DNA of 64,000 nucleotides from Roseobacter sp. CCS2 (GTDB taxonomy: Bacteria; Pseudomonadota; Alphaproteobacteria; Rhodobacterales; Rhodobacteraceae). The notes beneath the pieces were generated by a model. It made no database searches. It worked only from the letters and a program-made list of their open reading frames with translations, and was not told the origin of the DNA. The stretch is from NCBI RefSeq assembly GCF_000169435.1, contig NZ_AAYB01000001.1, forward strand, positions 620,001-684,000. Direction: 5' to 3'. This document shows, piece by piece, positions 49,970 through 59,272 of this stretch (positions within the stretch are counted from its first letter, which is position 1; every line of letters starts with the position of its first letter). The translations under genes and the position numbers were made by a program.

Positions 49970-52423
49970 ATGGCTGATTTTCCAACGACGGCGCGTGTTG
50001 TGATTATCGGTGGCGGTGTTGTGGGCGTGTCGACCCTATACCATCTGGCCAAAATGGGCTGGACCGATTGCGTTCTGCTGGAAAAGAACGAACTGACCGC
50101 CGGGTCCACGTGGCATGCCGCAGGCAACTGTCCAAACTTTGCCCCCAACTGGGCCGTGATGAATATGCAGCGCTATTCGCTGGAGATGTACCGGACGCTG
50201 GCCGACGATGTTGATTATCCGATGAATTATCACATGACCGGCGCGCTGCGTCTGGGCCACACCAAAGAGCGCCGTCAAGAATTCGCACGCGTTGCAGGCC
50301 AAGCCAAGGGGATGGGTCTGCCGCTGGAAATGATCGGCATTGATGAGGTCAAGAATTACAACCCGTTCGTGGAAACCCATGATCTGTCAGGCGTTCTTTG
50401 GGACCCGCTTGATGGTGACATTGACCCTGCTCAACTGACCCAAGCCTTGGCCAAAGGTGCGCGCGATCTGGGTGCCAAGATTGAACGCTTCTGCCCGGCC
50501 ACCGGCGTAACGCAGAAAGACAGCGGCGATTGGGTTGTGCATACCGACAAAGGCGACATCACCTGCGAAAAGATTGTGAATGCTGCCGGTTACTATGCCG
50601 CCCGTGTGGGTGAATGGTTCAAGCCTTATGGTGGCCGTGATGTGCCGCTGACGGTCATGTCGCACCAATATTTCCTGACCGAGGAGATCGACGAAATCAA
50701 AGCCTGGACCAAGGAAAACGGCAAAAAGACCCCGATGATCCGTGATGTGGATAGTTCCTACTATCTGCGTCAGGACAAGAACGGTCTGAACCTTGGTCCT
50801 TACGAGCGGAACTGTAAGGCCCATTGGGTGACGCCCGAAGACCCGATGCCGCATGATTTCAGCTTCCAGCTGTACCCTGACGATCTGGACCGGTTGGAGT
50901 GGTATATTGAGGATGCGATGGCGCGTGTGCCAGTCTTGGGCACAGGCGGCGTTGGTCGCAACATCAACGGCCCGATCCCCTATGCCCCCGATGGCCTGCC
51001 AATGATCGGCCCGATGCCCGGTGTGAAGAACGCGTTTGAGGCGCATTCCTTTACCTTTGGCATCGTGCAGGGTGGCGGTGCCGGCAAGGTCATGGCCGAA
51101 TGGCTGACCGAAGGCGAGACAGAGATGGATATGTGGGCCGTCGATCCGCGGCGGTATACTGATTACACTGACAAAGACTACACCCATGCCAAGGCGCTAG
51201 AGACTTATGGCCACGAATACGGCATGCATTTCCCACATAAGATGTGGCCAGCTGGCCGTGACAAGAAGCTGTCGCCAGTTGATGGACGCGTCCGCGCGCT
51301 GGGTGGCCAGATGGGCGCATATAATGGGTGGGAGCGCGCAAACTGGTTCGCCAAAGATGGTGACGATACATCCACTGCAGCGACCGAGACGTGGGAACGT
51401 GACGGCCCCTGGAAGATCCGCGTGCAGGAAGAATGCGAAGCGGTGCGCGATGGTGTCGGCGTTCTGGACTTGCCCGGCTTTTCGCGCTTCAATCTGGAAG
51501 GCGAAGGCGCGGCAGAATTCCTGCGTGGCATGATCGCAGGTGCGCTGCCCAAGATTGGGCGCATGAACCTTGCCTATTTCCCCGACAGCCAAGGCCGTAT
51601 CCTGACCGAGATGTCGTTGATCCGCCATGATGATGATCACTTTACGCTGATCACTGCGGCTTCTGCCCAGTGGCACGACTATGATATTCTGGACAAATAT
51701 CTGCCTGCGGGCCTGACCCTGACAGATATCACACGCGATTTTTCGACGCTTATTGTGACCGGACCGAAGGCGCGCGATTTGTTCACCGCCATGGGCACTG
51801 ATGCGGACCTTAGCCTTGGTTGGCTGACGCACCAATCCGCGACAGTCGCTGGCCAGCCCTGCAAACTGGCCCGCGTCATCTTTGCTGGTGAGTTGGGTTG
51901 GGAAATCCACGCGCGTATGGACAAGATACCAGCGCTTTATGATGCCGTTCTGGCCGCTGGTGCGACACCATTTGGCATGTTCGCGCTGAATGCACTGCGG
52001 ATTGAGAAGGGATATCGCGCGTGGAAGGGTGATTTGTCCACGGACTACACCTTGTTGGAAGGCGGAATGGAGCGGTTTATCAAGTTCGACAAACCCCAGG
52101 ACTTTCCCGGCAAGGCCGCTTTGCTGGGTGAAAAACAGCGTGGGCGCAGCCGCGGCTTTGCTATGCTGACCATCGACACTCCCGGCCCGGCTGACGCGCC
52201 ATATATGTCGCCGATTTGGGTAGGTGATGAAAAAGTTGGCGAAACGACCTCTGGCGACTGGGGGTTCCGGGTGAACAAGTCCATCGCACTTGGCATGCTT
52301 CGCACAGACGTCAACACACTTGGCAGCAAGGTCGAGGTCGAAATTTATGGCGAACGCTACGTGGCGACCGTGCAGGAAAATCAACCGCTGTGGGACCCGC
52401 AAAACGAACGGATCCGCGCCTGA
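49970..52423 (+). CDS. FAD/GcvT dehydrogenase, dimethylglycine/sarcosine dehydrogenase-like (copy 1)
   Basis: An 817-aa enzyme: an N-terminal FAD domain (VVIIGGGVVGVSTLYHLAK; His49 in STWHAAG is the expected flavin-attachment His), an FAO-type linker, and a C-terminal aminomethyltransferase (GcvT) domain from about residue 430 that passes one-carbon units to tetrahydrofolate (NALRIEKGYRAWKGDLS is the folate-domain signature). It oxidatively demethylates an N-methyl amine. After His49 the sequence GNCPNFAPNWAVMNM differs from the usual G-L-x-x-x-x-R seen in copy 2, suggesting a different substrate. Its stop overlaps the next gene by 1 base. Confidence 0.85.
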   Translation: MADFPTTARVVIIGGGVVGVSTLYHLAKMGWTDCVLLEKNELTAGSTWHAAGNCPNFAPNWAVMNMQRYSLEMYRTLADDVDYPMNYHMTGALRLGHTKERRQEFARVAGQAKGMGLPLEMIGIDEVKNYNPFVETHDLSGVLWDPLDGDIDPAQLTQALAKGARDLGAKIERFCPATGVTQKDSGDWVVHTDKGDITCEKIVNAAGYYAARVGEWFKPYGGRDVPLTVMSHQYFLTEEIDEIKAWTKENGKKTPMIRDVDSSYYLRQDKNGLNLGPYERNCKAHWVTPEDPMPHDFSFQLYPDDLDRLEWYIEDAMARVPVLGTGGVGRNINGPIPYAPDGLPMIGPMPGVKNAFEAHSFTFGIVQGGGAGKVMAEWLTEGETEMDMWAVDPRRYTDYTDKDYTHAKALETYGHEYGMHFPHKMWPAGRDKKLSPVDGRVRALGGQMGAYNGWERANWFAKDGDDTSTAATETWERDGPWKIRVQEECEAVRDGVGVLDLPGFSRFNLEGEGAAEFLRGMIAGALPKIGRMNLAYFPDSQGRILTEMSLIRHDDDHFTLITAASAQWHDYDILDKYLPAGLTLTDITRDFSTLIVTGPKARDLFTAMGTDADLSLGWLTHQSATVAGQPCKLARVIFAGELGWEIHARMDKIPALYDAVLAAGATPFGMFALNALRIEKGYRAWKGDLSTDYTLLEGGMERFIKFDKPQDFPGKAALLGEKQRGRSRGFAMLTIDTPGPADAPYMSPIWVGDEKVGETTSGDWGFRVNKSIALGMLRTDVNTLGSKVEVEIYGERYVATVQENQPLWDPQNERIRA

Positions 52424-52878
52424 TGTTGACGGCAGCGATGAAAGATCTGATCGCCACGTTCCCGCTAGGGTTCGTGGCGACGGTAACTGCGGACGGTGCA
52501 CCTGCGGTATCGCCCAAGGGCACGTTTTTGGTACTGGATGATACAACCATCGCCTACAGTGACATCCGTTCACCCGGCACGCGCCGCAACCTGATGGGCA
52601 ATCCGGCGGTTGAGATAAATTTCATTGATCCGTTTAAACGCAAGGCTGTCTGGGTCGGCGGCAATGCGGTGATCCATCCAAAAGGCACCGACTGGTTCAC
52701 ACAGATGCACCCCAAATGGCACGACGCTTTTGGCGATTTGGCCAAACGCATCTCAGCCTTGGTTGTGATCAATCTGGACAGCGCATCCGAAATATGGACC
52801 CCGCCTTATGATGATGGTGTGACCGAAGACGAAATGATAGCGACATATAAAGCAAGATTCGGAGCGCTTTATACGTGA
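52423..52878 (+). CDS. PNPOx-like flavin/split-barrel protein
   Basis: A 151-aa member of the pyridoxamine 5'-phosphate oxidase-like split-barrel superfamily: FPLGFVATVTADGAPAVSPK, the strand pair FLVLDDTTIAYSDIRSPGTR and NPAVEINFIDPF. These proteins bind FMN or F420 and have varied roles. It begins on the last base of the dehydrogenase stop (TGATG) and overlaps the next gene by 4 bases, so it belongs to the same translational unit. The substrate is unknown. Confidence 0.8.
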   Translation: MLTAAMKDLIATFPLGFVATVTADGAPAVSPKGTFLVLDDTTIAYSDIRSPGTRRNLMGNPAVEINFIDPFKRKAVWVGGNAVIHPKGTDWFTQMHPKWHDAFGDLAKRISALVVINLDSASEIWTPPYDDGVTEDEMIATYKARFGALYT

Positions 52879-53753
52879 CAGACATCATTCTTCTTGATGG
52901 CGGCATGGGTCAGGAATTGGTCCATCGTGCGGGCGACCGCCCGACGCCGTTGTGGTCGACCCAAGTGATGATTGACCACCCCGGATTGGTCGCCAAGGTT
53001 CATGCAGATTATGCCGCCGCAGGTGCAACGGTGCACACCACAAATACCTATGCCATTTTGCATGATCGTCTGGATGGCACCGGGATGGAGGACCAGTTCG
53101 CCGCACTTTATACGGCCGCTTTGAAAGAGGCCGAGGGTGCGGGTGTTCTGGCAGGTGCTATCGGGCCACTGGGGGCATCTTATCGCCCTGATCTGATGCC
53201 TGCCCATGATGTCGCGGTCGCCACATATACCGAGGTTGCAAACCTTCTTGCCCCCAAAGTTGACCTGATCATTTGTGAAACAGTCGCCTCGGTCGCCCAT
53301 GCGCGCGCTATACTTGAGGCGACTGTCGCGACAGCTAAACCGGTTTGGCTGGCGCTGACTGTGGATGATGCGGACGGCACCAAACTGCGCTCGGGAGAGC
53401 CGTTGGCGGATGTGTTCGCCGTTGCAGGTGCCGCAGATGCCATTCTGGCAAACTGTTCATCCCCCGAAGCAATCAGCGCGGCAATTGATGTACTTGCCAC
53501 AGGCGACAAACCTTTTGGTGGCTATGCCAACGGGTTCACCCAGATCAGCGAAGGGTTTCTGGGTGACAAACCAACCGTGGATGCCCTGACTGCGCGCCAT
53601 GACCTTGGCCCCGATGAATATGCGGCATTCGCGATGCAATGGGTCGCGCAGGGGGCCACAATCGTGGGCGGCTGCTGCGAGGTAGGGCCAGCGCATATTG
53701 CCAAACTTGCGGATAGCATCACAGCCGCCGGGCACCGCATCGTCGCGCCATGA
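52875..53753 (+). CDS. Homocysteine S-methyltransferase family protein (betaine-homocysteine type)
   Basis: A zinc-dependent methyltransferase of 292 aa in a TIM barrel: LLDGGMGQELVHRAG at the start, TTNTYAIL, GAIGPLGASYRPD, and the three zinc Cys residues, Cys193 in LANCSSPEAI and Cys267-Cys268 in GGCCEVGPAHI. It transfers a methyl group from a donor such as betaine or S-methylmethionine to homocysteine. It uses a GTG start, overlaps both neighbours by 4 bases and lies between two N-methylglycine dehydrogenases. A betaine-to-dimethylglycine step feeding those enzymes is the obvious reading. Confidence 0.88.
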   Translation: MTDIILLDGGMGQELVHRAGDRPTPLWSTQVMIDHPGLVAKVHADYAAAGATVHTTNTYAILHDRLDGTGMEDQFAALYTAALKEAEGAGVLAGAIGPLGASYRPDLMPAHDVAVATYTEVANLLAPKVDLIICETVASVAHARAILEATVATAKPVWLALTVDDADGTKLRSGEPLADVFAVAGAADAILANCSSPEAISAAIDVLATGDKPFGGYANGFTQISEGFLGDKPTVDALTARHDLGPDEYAAFAMQWVAQGATIVGGCCEVGPAHIAKLADSITAAGHRIVAP

Positions 53754-54694
53754 GCGCGCCATGTGTTTTTGATATCTTCGTCGCCGACGGGTTTGTCCTG
53801 ACCGAATTTGCAGGGGTTGTCGAAGTGATCCGGTTGGCCAATCGGATCAATGCAAGCCCGCTGTTTGAATGGCATGTCAGATCAGCCACAGGCGGGCAGA
53901 TCACGGCAAGCTGTGCGGTTACTGTCGACAGTACACCCCTGCCTATACGGCCTGATGCAGATTATCTTTTAGTGCTGGGTAACAGCGATCCTGACTGCCC
54001 CGCTTTGTCGCTGGGCAAAGCATTGGCCAACTACACCAGTAGGCAAGCCCGGGTTGTTTTATTGTCAGAGGCAGCGGCCCGCTATATTTCTGAAACCAAG
54101 GGCGATCCTGGCACCCACACGACGCATTGGGAAAACCGAACGGTCCTGATGGAACGGCTGGGTCTGTTTGATACCAAGGCCACCCTTGCTGTGGAAAGCG
54201 GATCAATCATCACCTGCGCGGGGATGGGTGCGACCTTTGATATTGCACTGTCAATTGCCAGTCAGCATGCCGCGTCCTCTACGATGACGACGGTTGCGGA
54301 TATTCTGCTACATGAACGGGTCCGGCACTTTAACACGCTCCAACCCTTTGCGGGCAAAGAGGTCACGACCACGGGCGACACAGCGCTTGATGCCTGCCTT
54401 GCGTTGATGCAGGACAATATGGAGTTTCCCCTGCCAATCGGTGAAATCGCGCAGCGCGCCAACCTGTCAAAACGGTCGCTGGAGCGGAAATTCAATCGGC
54501 TGATGAAGATGACACCCAACGGATATTACCGCGGACTGCGGTTGAACAAGGCGAATAATTTGCTACTCAACACTGCCATGCGGATTAATGAGATCGGTCT
54601 GGCCTGCGGTTTTCCCAGCGGTTTCACAACGATCTATCGTGAAGCCTTTGGGATGACACCCAATGCGGCGCGCAAGAAAGGCCGTATCAAATAG
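53750..54694 (+). CDS. GlxA/GbdR-type AraC regulator with DJ-1-like domain
   Basis: A 314-aa regulator with an N-terminal DJ-1/PfpI-like sensor domain (FDIFVADGFVLTEFAGVVEV, ADYLLVLGNSDPD, ITCAGMGATFDIALSI) to about 190 and a C-terminal AraC domain (ISIG-type EIAQRANLSKRSLERKFNRL, then EIGLACGFPSGFTTIYREAF). GbdR, of this class, activates glycine betaine and dimethylglycine catabolism in other bacteria, which matches the neighbours on both sides. It overlaps the methyltransferase gene by 4 bases and is followed by a hairpin at 54702. Confidence 0.88.
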   Translation: MSAPCVFDIFVADGFVLTEFAGVVEVIRLANRINASPLFEWHVRSATGGQITASCAVTVDSTPLPIRPDADYLLVLGNSDPDCPALSLGKALANYTSRQARVVLLSEAAARYISETKGDPGTHTTHWENRTVLMERLGLFDTKATLAVESGSIITCAGMGATFDIALSIASQHAASSTMTTVADILLHERVRHFNTLQPFAGKEVTTTGDTALDACLALMQDNMEFPLPIGEIAQRANLSKRSLERKFNRLMKMTPNGYYRGLRLNKANNLLLNTAMRINEIGLACGFPSGFTTIYREAFGMTPNAARKKGRIK

Positions 54695-54701
54695 CTGATT
54701 T

Positions 54702-54717
54702 GCGTCAGAAGTGACGC
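54702..54717 (+). terminator. Hairpin after the GlxA-type regulator
   Basis: GCGTCA-GAAG-TGACGC: a perfect 6-bp stem with a four-base loop, 7 bases after the regulator stop and followed by CTTTC. The T-run is short, so it is a weak terminator. The same palindrome lies 70 bases before copy 2 of the dehydrogenase and could instead be an operator. Confidence 0.4.
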
Positions 54718-54786
54718 TTTCACAACTTAAAAATGATGCCGGGATGGCATAAATCGTCCGATCACCAGTCTACAGGAAATCAATTT

Positions 54787-57231
54787 ATGCCTACGCTTCC
54801 TTCTCATGCGCGTGCTGTCATTATCGGCGGCGGTGTCATCGGTTGCTCTGTTGCCTATCATCTGGCCAAGCTGGGCTGGACCGACGTGGTTGTGCTGGAA
54901 CGCAAACAACTGACATCGGGAACCACTTGGCATGCTGCCGGTCTGATTGCGCAACTGCGCGCGACGGCAAACATGACAAAGCTCGCAAGATATAGTCAGG
55001 AGCTTTATGGCAACCTTGAAGAAGAAACTGGCGTTGCAACCGGATTTAAGCGCTGCGGTTCGATCACGGTTGCGCTGACGGAGGAGCGCAAAGAAGAAAT
55101 CTTTCGCCAAGCCGGTATGGCGCGCGCTTTTGGTGTCGATGTGGAGGAAATTTCACCGCAAGAGGTAAAAGCCCGCTATGAGCACATGAACATCAATGGT
55201 GTCGCGGCAGGTGTCTATTTGCCCAAAGACGGACAAGGTGATCCTGCCAACATCGCGCTGGCATTGGCCAAGGGCGCACGTCAAAACGGTGCTGTTATTG
55301 CAGAACAGACCAAGGTGACCAAGATCAATAAAACCGGCCGCCGCGTGCAGTCGGTTGAATGGGCCCAAAACGGCGAAACGGGCACCATGACCTGCGATAT
55401 GATCGTGAACTGCGCGGGCATGTGGGGCCACGACGTTGGCCGCATGGCAGGGGTGAACGTGCCGCTGCATGCCTGTGAACATTTCTATATCGTGACAGAG
55501 GCGATTGCGGGGCTGACACAGATGCCCGTTCTGCGCGTGCCGGATGAGTGTGCGTATTACAAGGAAGACGCTGGCAAGATGCTGCTTGGGGCGTTTGAGC
55601 CGCATGCAAAGCCTTGGGCGATGGACGGTATCCCGGAGGATTTCGAATTCGATCAGTTACCCGAAGACTTTGACCATTTTGAACCAATCCTAGCGCATGC
55701 AGTTCAGCGTATGCCAATGCTGGCTGATGCCGGTATTCACACATTCTTTAACGGCCCCGAAAGCTTTACCCCGGACGACGCCTATCATCTGGGGTTGGCG
55801 CCCGAGATGGATAATGTCTGGGTCGCTGCTGGATTTAACTCGATCGGTATTCAATCTGCTGGTGGCGCAGGCATGGCCCTGTCGCAGTGGATGGATGCGG
55901 GTGAAAAGCCGTTTGATCTGGGCGACGTCGACATCAGCCGGATGCAGCCGTTTCAGGGCAACAAAACCTATCTGTTTGAACGGTCCAAGGAAACGCTGGG
56001 TCTGCTTTATGCCGATCACTTTCCCTTCCGCCAAAAGGCCACCGCACGCGGTATTCGCCGCACGCCGTTCCATCAGCATATGCTGGACAATGGCGGGGTA
56101 ATGGGTGAATTGGCCGGTTGGGAACGCGCAAATTGGTTCGCCGATGCAGGGCAAACCCCGGCCTATGAATACTCTTGGAAGCGTCAGAATTTCTTTGGCA
56201 ACGTAGGGCGCGAAGTTGAGGCCGTGCGCACCAATGTGGGCATGTACGACATGTCCTCTTTTGGCAAAATACGGGTCGAAGGCCGCGATGCGACAGCGTT
56301 CATGAACGACGTGGGCGGTGGTGATTACGATGTGCCGGTGGGCAAGATCGTCTACACCCAGTTCCTGAATAGTATGGGCGGGATTGAGGCAGACGTGACC
56401 GTCACCCGCATTTCCGAACTTTGCTATCTGGTCGTCACCCCCGCCGCGACACGCCTGGCTGATCAGACATGGATGCGGCGCCATGTTGGCGACTTTAACG
56501 TGGTGATCACAGATGTGACCGCTGGCGAAGGTGTGCTGGCCGTGATGGGGCCGAACAGCCGCAAACTGCTAGAGGCTGTTTCGCCTGCCGATTTCAGTAA
56601 CGCTGTGAACCCCTTTGGCACCGCGCAAGAGATTGAGATCGGCATGGGCCTCGCCCGGGTGCATCGCATCACGTACGTGGGTGAGTTGGGTTGGGAAGTT
56701 TATATGTCCTCGGATATGGCGGGCCATGTGTTTGAGACGCTGCACGACGCAGGTCAGGATATGGGGCTAAAGCTGTGCGGGATGCACATGATGGATGCCG
56801 CACGCATGGAGAAAGGCTTTCGACACTTTGGGCATGATATTACTGCCGAAGATCATGTGCTTGAGGCCGGGCTTGGCTTTGCGGTGAAGACTGACAAGCC
56901 GGATTTTATTGGTCGTGATGCCGTGCTGCGAAAGCGTGAGACGGGCTTGGAACGGCGATTGGTGCAGTTCAAGCTAACTGATCCTGAACCGCTGCTATAT
57001 CACAACGAACCCATCGTGCGGGACGGCGAAGTGGTCAGCTATCTGTCATCGGGCGGCTACGGTCACCACCTCGGTGCCGCGATTGGGATGGGTTATGTGC
57101 CATGCAAGGGTGAAAGCGTGGCGGAGCTGTTAGCAAGCGATTTCGAGATTGATGTCATGGGCACGCGGGTGAAGGCCGAAGCACAGTTGAAGCCGTTTTA
57201 TGATCCGACGAGTGAGCGGGTGAAGGTTTGA
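54787..57231 (+). CDS. FAD/GcvT dehydrogenase, dimethylglycine/sarcosine dehydrogenase-like (copy 2)
   Basis: An 814-aa paralogue of copy 1 with the same order: FAD domain (VIIGGGVIGCSVAYHLAK, flavin-linked His49 in TTWHAAG), FAO linker and GcvT folate domain (MDAARMEKGFRHFGHDIT). Here the segment after His49 is the common GLIAQLRATANMTKL type, as in dimethylglycine/sarcosine dehydrogenases. I chose the ATG at 54787 because AGGA lies upstream at suitable spacing. It is separated from the regulator by 92 bases and is probably transcribed from its own promoter. Confidence 0.87.
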   Translation: MPTLPSHARAVIIGGGVIGCSVAYHLAKLGWTDVVVLERKQLTSGTTWHAAGLIAQLRATANMTKLARYSQELYGNLEEETGVATGFKRCGSITVALTEERKEEIFRQAGMARAFGVDVEEISPQEVKARYEHMNINGVAAGVYLPKDGQGDPANIALALAKGARQNGAVIAEQTKVTKINKTGRRVQSVEWAQNGETGTMTCDMIVNCAGMWGHDVGRMAGVNVPLHACEHFYIVTEAIAGLTQMPVLRVPDECAYYKEDAGKMLLGAFEPHAKPWAMDGIPEDFEFDQLPEDFDHFEPILAHAVQRMPMLADAGIHTFFNGPESFTPDDAYHLGLAPEMDNVWVAAGFNSIGIQSAGGAGMALSQWMDAGEKPFDLGDVDISRMQPFQGNKTYLFERSKETLGLLYADHFPFRQKATARGIRRTPFHQHMLDNGGVMGELAGWERANWFADAGQTPAYEYSWKRQNFFGNVGREVEAVRTNVGMYDMSSFGKIRVEGRDATAFMNDVGGGDYDVPVGKIVYTQFLNSMGGIEADVTVTRISELCYLVVTPAATRLADQTWMRRHVGDFNVVITDVTAGEGVLAVMGPNSRKLLEAVSPADFSNAVNPFGTAQEIEIGMGLARVHRITYVGELGWEVYMSSDMAGHVFETLHDAGQDMGLKLCGMHMMDAARMEKGFRHFGHDITAEDHVLEAGLGFAVKTDKPDFIGRDAVLRKRETGLERRLVQFKLTDPEPLLYHNEPIVRDGEVVSYLSSGGYGHHLGAAIGMGYVPCKGESVAELLASDFEIDVMGTRVKAEAQLKPFYDPTSERVKV

Positions 57232-57732
57232 TGATGGGCCTGGGGAAGTTTGGTTTGAGCCCAAAGTGTCGAATGCTGCGTAGTGCCTGAACGGCAGCGG
57301 CGCGCGAAAGACGGACACCGCAAAATTGCAAACTCGGATCAGTCTATGGCGTTCGGACCGCCTAGTGTTCTATGCGATAGGGCTGATCCGGTGCTGTGCC
57401 AGTGATCAGAATTGCCGACCCTCGACCCGCTTGTAACATGTCGGTGCGGAGCTATCGTTTGTGGTAGATTTCAATCCGCTTCGGCTGCCCGGACGTTCGG
57501 GGCACTGCATACATCAACCACAAGGAAAATGCCCCGTTGTGGCGGCTACTGACGCGCTGTACCCTGCCTTTACGAAGATGTAGATTGATAGTCCAAAAGC
57601 CGTTTCTTGGGCAGATTACTCAAGGCATTTTGTTTAGCTGCGCTGTTGCAGGCCGATATGCGCCTTAGTTTTATCTATCTCTAATACACCTTTCGGAAGG
57701 CTCCACCGGGCCACAAAAAATAGGATGACATC
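57232..57732. other. 501-base region without a gene
   Basis: I see no credible ORF, tRNA or insertion sequence. The only regularity is an 8-bp inverted pair (CGGATCAG at 57335-57342 and CTGATCCG at 57383-57390), which is weak. Codon structure is absent in all frames, and I take it for decayed or foreign sequence. Confidence 0.6.
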
Positions 57733-58251
57733 ATGGATGGTACACTTGGTCTAGTCTGGCTGCTGACGAGTTTGACAGATATGGCGTTGAATGACTGCCC
57801 CAACGGTTGCCTTCGCACCGAAAAGCAAGAACCACAGATATTTTATCAGCTGGGACAACTGCAATCTGATGAATTTCAGAGTGCGAATGAGTTCTACCTT
57901 GGCTACGACAGCCATCGTCGACGCGGCCCCTCCCGCCCCACTTATGGCCTTTCGCTCACAACTGATGGGGCGGCATGGTTCGGGATTGGCGGGAAATGGA
58001 GCAGCCAATACGTTTACGATAGCCCATGGTTCGTCGAAACCTCGCTGATGCCTGGTTTTTACAGACAAGGTGACGGCGCTGATCTTGATGGGACTCTGCA
58101 ATTTCGAGCGGCACTTGGTATTGGTTATACGTTTGACAACGGCACTAACCTGACTGTCATCTACGACAGTATGTCCAATGCAGATTTTTTCGATGACAGC
58201 CCGAGCCGCGAAACGCTTGCCATCCGTTGGACGACAAACTGGGAGGGATAG
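57733..58251 (+). CDS. PagL-like outer-membrane barrel protein, degenerate active site
   Basis: A 172-aa protein with alternating beta-strand pattern typical of an eight-stranded outer-membrane barrel (FYLGYDSHRRRGPSRPTYGL, SSQYVYDSPWFVETSLMPGF, FRAALGIGYTF), ending in an aromatic strand. The C-terminal SMSNADFFDDSPSRETLAIRW resembles the lipid A 3-O-deacylase (PagL) catalytic segment H-x-S-N plus Glu, but the His position is Ser. The N-terminal leader is hydrophobic but lacks basic residues. AGGATGACATC precedes the ATG. The family assignment is tentative and enzyme activity is doubtful. Confidence 0.45.
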   Translation: MDGTLGLVWLLTSLTDMALNDCPNGCLRTEKQEPQIFYQLGQLQSDEFQSANEFYLGYDSHRRRGPSRPTYGLSLTTDGAAWFGIGGKWSSQYVYDSPWFVETSLMPGFYRQGDGADLDGTLQFRAALGIGYTFDNGTNLTVIYDSMSNADFFDDSPSRETLAIRWTTNWEG

Positions 58252-58540
58252 CGCCATCCTTCAAAAATGCTTGATGATAAAGATACCCGCGCAAGGCGGC
58301 CGCGTCTTTCGACACTACTGCCAAGCGCACTGGGTCGCTGTTACCAATCATATCGGCAATCTTTACCCTTCATGCAAACGCTGGCCCGTAACGCACATGG
58401 TGGCCGATAGGTCCATCCAATATCTTCTTTTGGCTGGTTTCTGCCATCGTCGGCAAACGCGCGAATGACGAACGTATCCGCACAGCGGACATTCCCGGCC
58501 CTATAGAAGTCGCTCCGATCACCCGCCCGACACACTCACC

Positions 58541-59272
58541 TTACTTCAGCGCCCGCGCCAAAAACGCCTTTGTCTCTTCCCGCTCAGGTGCATCAAACAA
58601 CGCCTCCGGCGGGCCTTCTTCGATGATTTTGCCATCTTTGAGGAAGCACACCTTATCTGCCGCATGACGCGCAAAGCCCATTTCGTGGGTGGCAAGTACC
58701 ATTGTCATGCCCTGCTGCTTTAGCATCAGCAGCACGTCCAGCACCTCGCCCACCAGTTGCGGGTCCAACGCTGAGGTGATTTCGTCGAACAGCATCACTT
58801 CAGGCCGCATCGCCAAGGCACGAATGATTGCGACGCGTTGTTGTTGCCCGCCCGACAACTGGTCGGGGTAATTCTGCATCCGGTCCGCCAGACCAAAGCG
58901 TTTGAACAGATCTTCGACCTCATCCACCAGATCCGCCTTTGATCGTCCATGTACGCGGCGCGGCGCCAGCATCGCGTTTTCAAGGGCGGTCATATGCGGG
59001 AACAGATTGAAGCTTTGAAAAACCATGCCGATACGGGCGCGCACGGCTTGGGGGTTCAGCCCCGGTTCAGCAATGTCTTCGCCATCAAGAAAAATCTCAC
59101 CGTCTTCGACAGCTTCCAGCAGGTTAATGCAGCGCAGCAATGTGGATTTGCCCGCCCCGGATGCCCCGATCAGGCAAACCATTTCCCCTTCGTCCACATC
59201 CAGATCGATGCCATCGCAAACGGTATTCGCGCCAAACTGTTTGACCACGCCGCGCAGGGAAAGCTTCGCCAT
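58541..59272 (-). CDS. Polar amino-acid ABC transporter, ATP-binding protein
   Basis: A 243-aa ABC ATPase of the GlnQ/HisP type: Walker A GASGAGKSTLL (about 36-46), the Q-loop region IGMVFQSFNLFPHMTALENA, signature LSGGQQQRVAI, Walker B VMLFDEITSALD and the H-loop Thr-His in LATHEMGFAR. It overlaps the permease gene by 1 base. It drives import of a small amino acid or similar polar solute. Confidence 0.95.
   Translation of the reverse strand: MAKLSLRGVVKQFGANTVCDGIDLDVDEGEMVCLIGASGAGKSTLLRCINLLEAVEDGEIFLDGEDIAEPGLNPQAVRARIGMVFQSFNLFPHMTALENAMLAPRRVHGRSKADLVDEVEDLFKRFGLADRMQNYPDQLSGGQQQRVAIIRALAMRPEVMLFDEITSALDPQLVGEVLDVLLMLKQQGMTMVLATHEMGFARHAADKVCFLKDGKIIEEGPPEALFDAPEREETKAFLARALK

Noticed and set aside
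57335-57390. Inverted 8-bp repeat as ends of a mobile element
   Set aside because: The arms are only 40 bases apart, there is no target duplication and no transposase frame.
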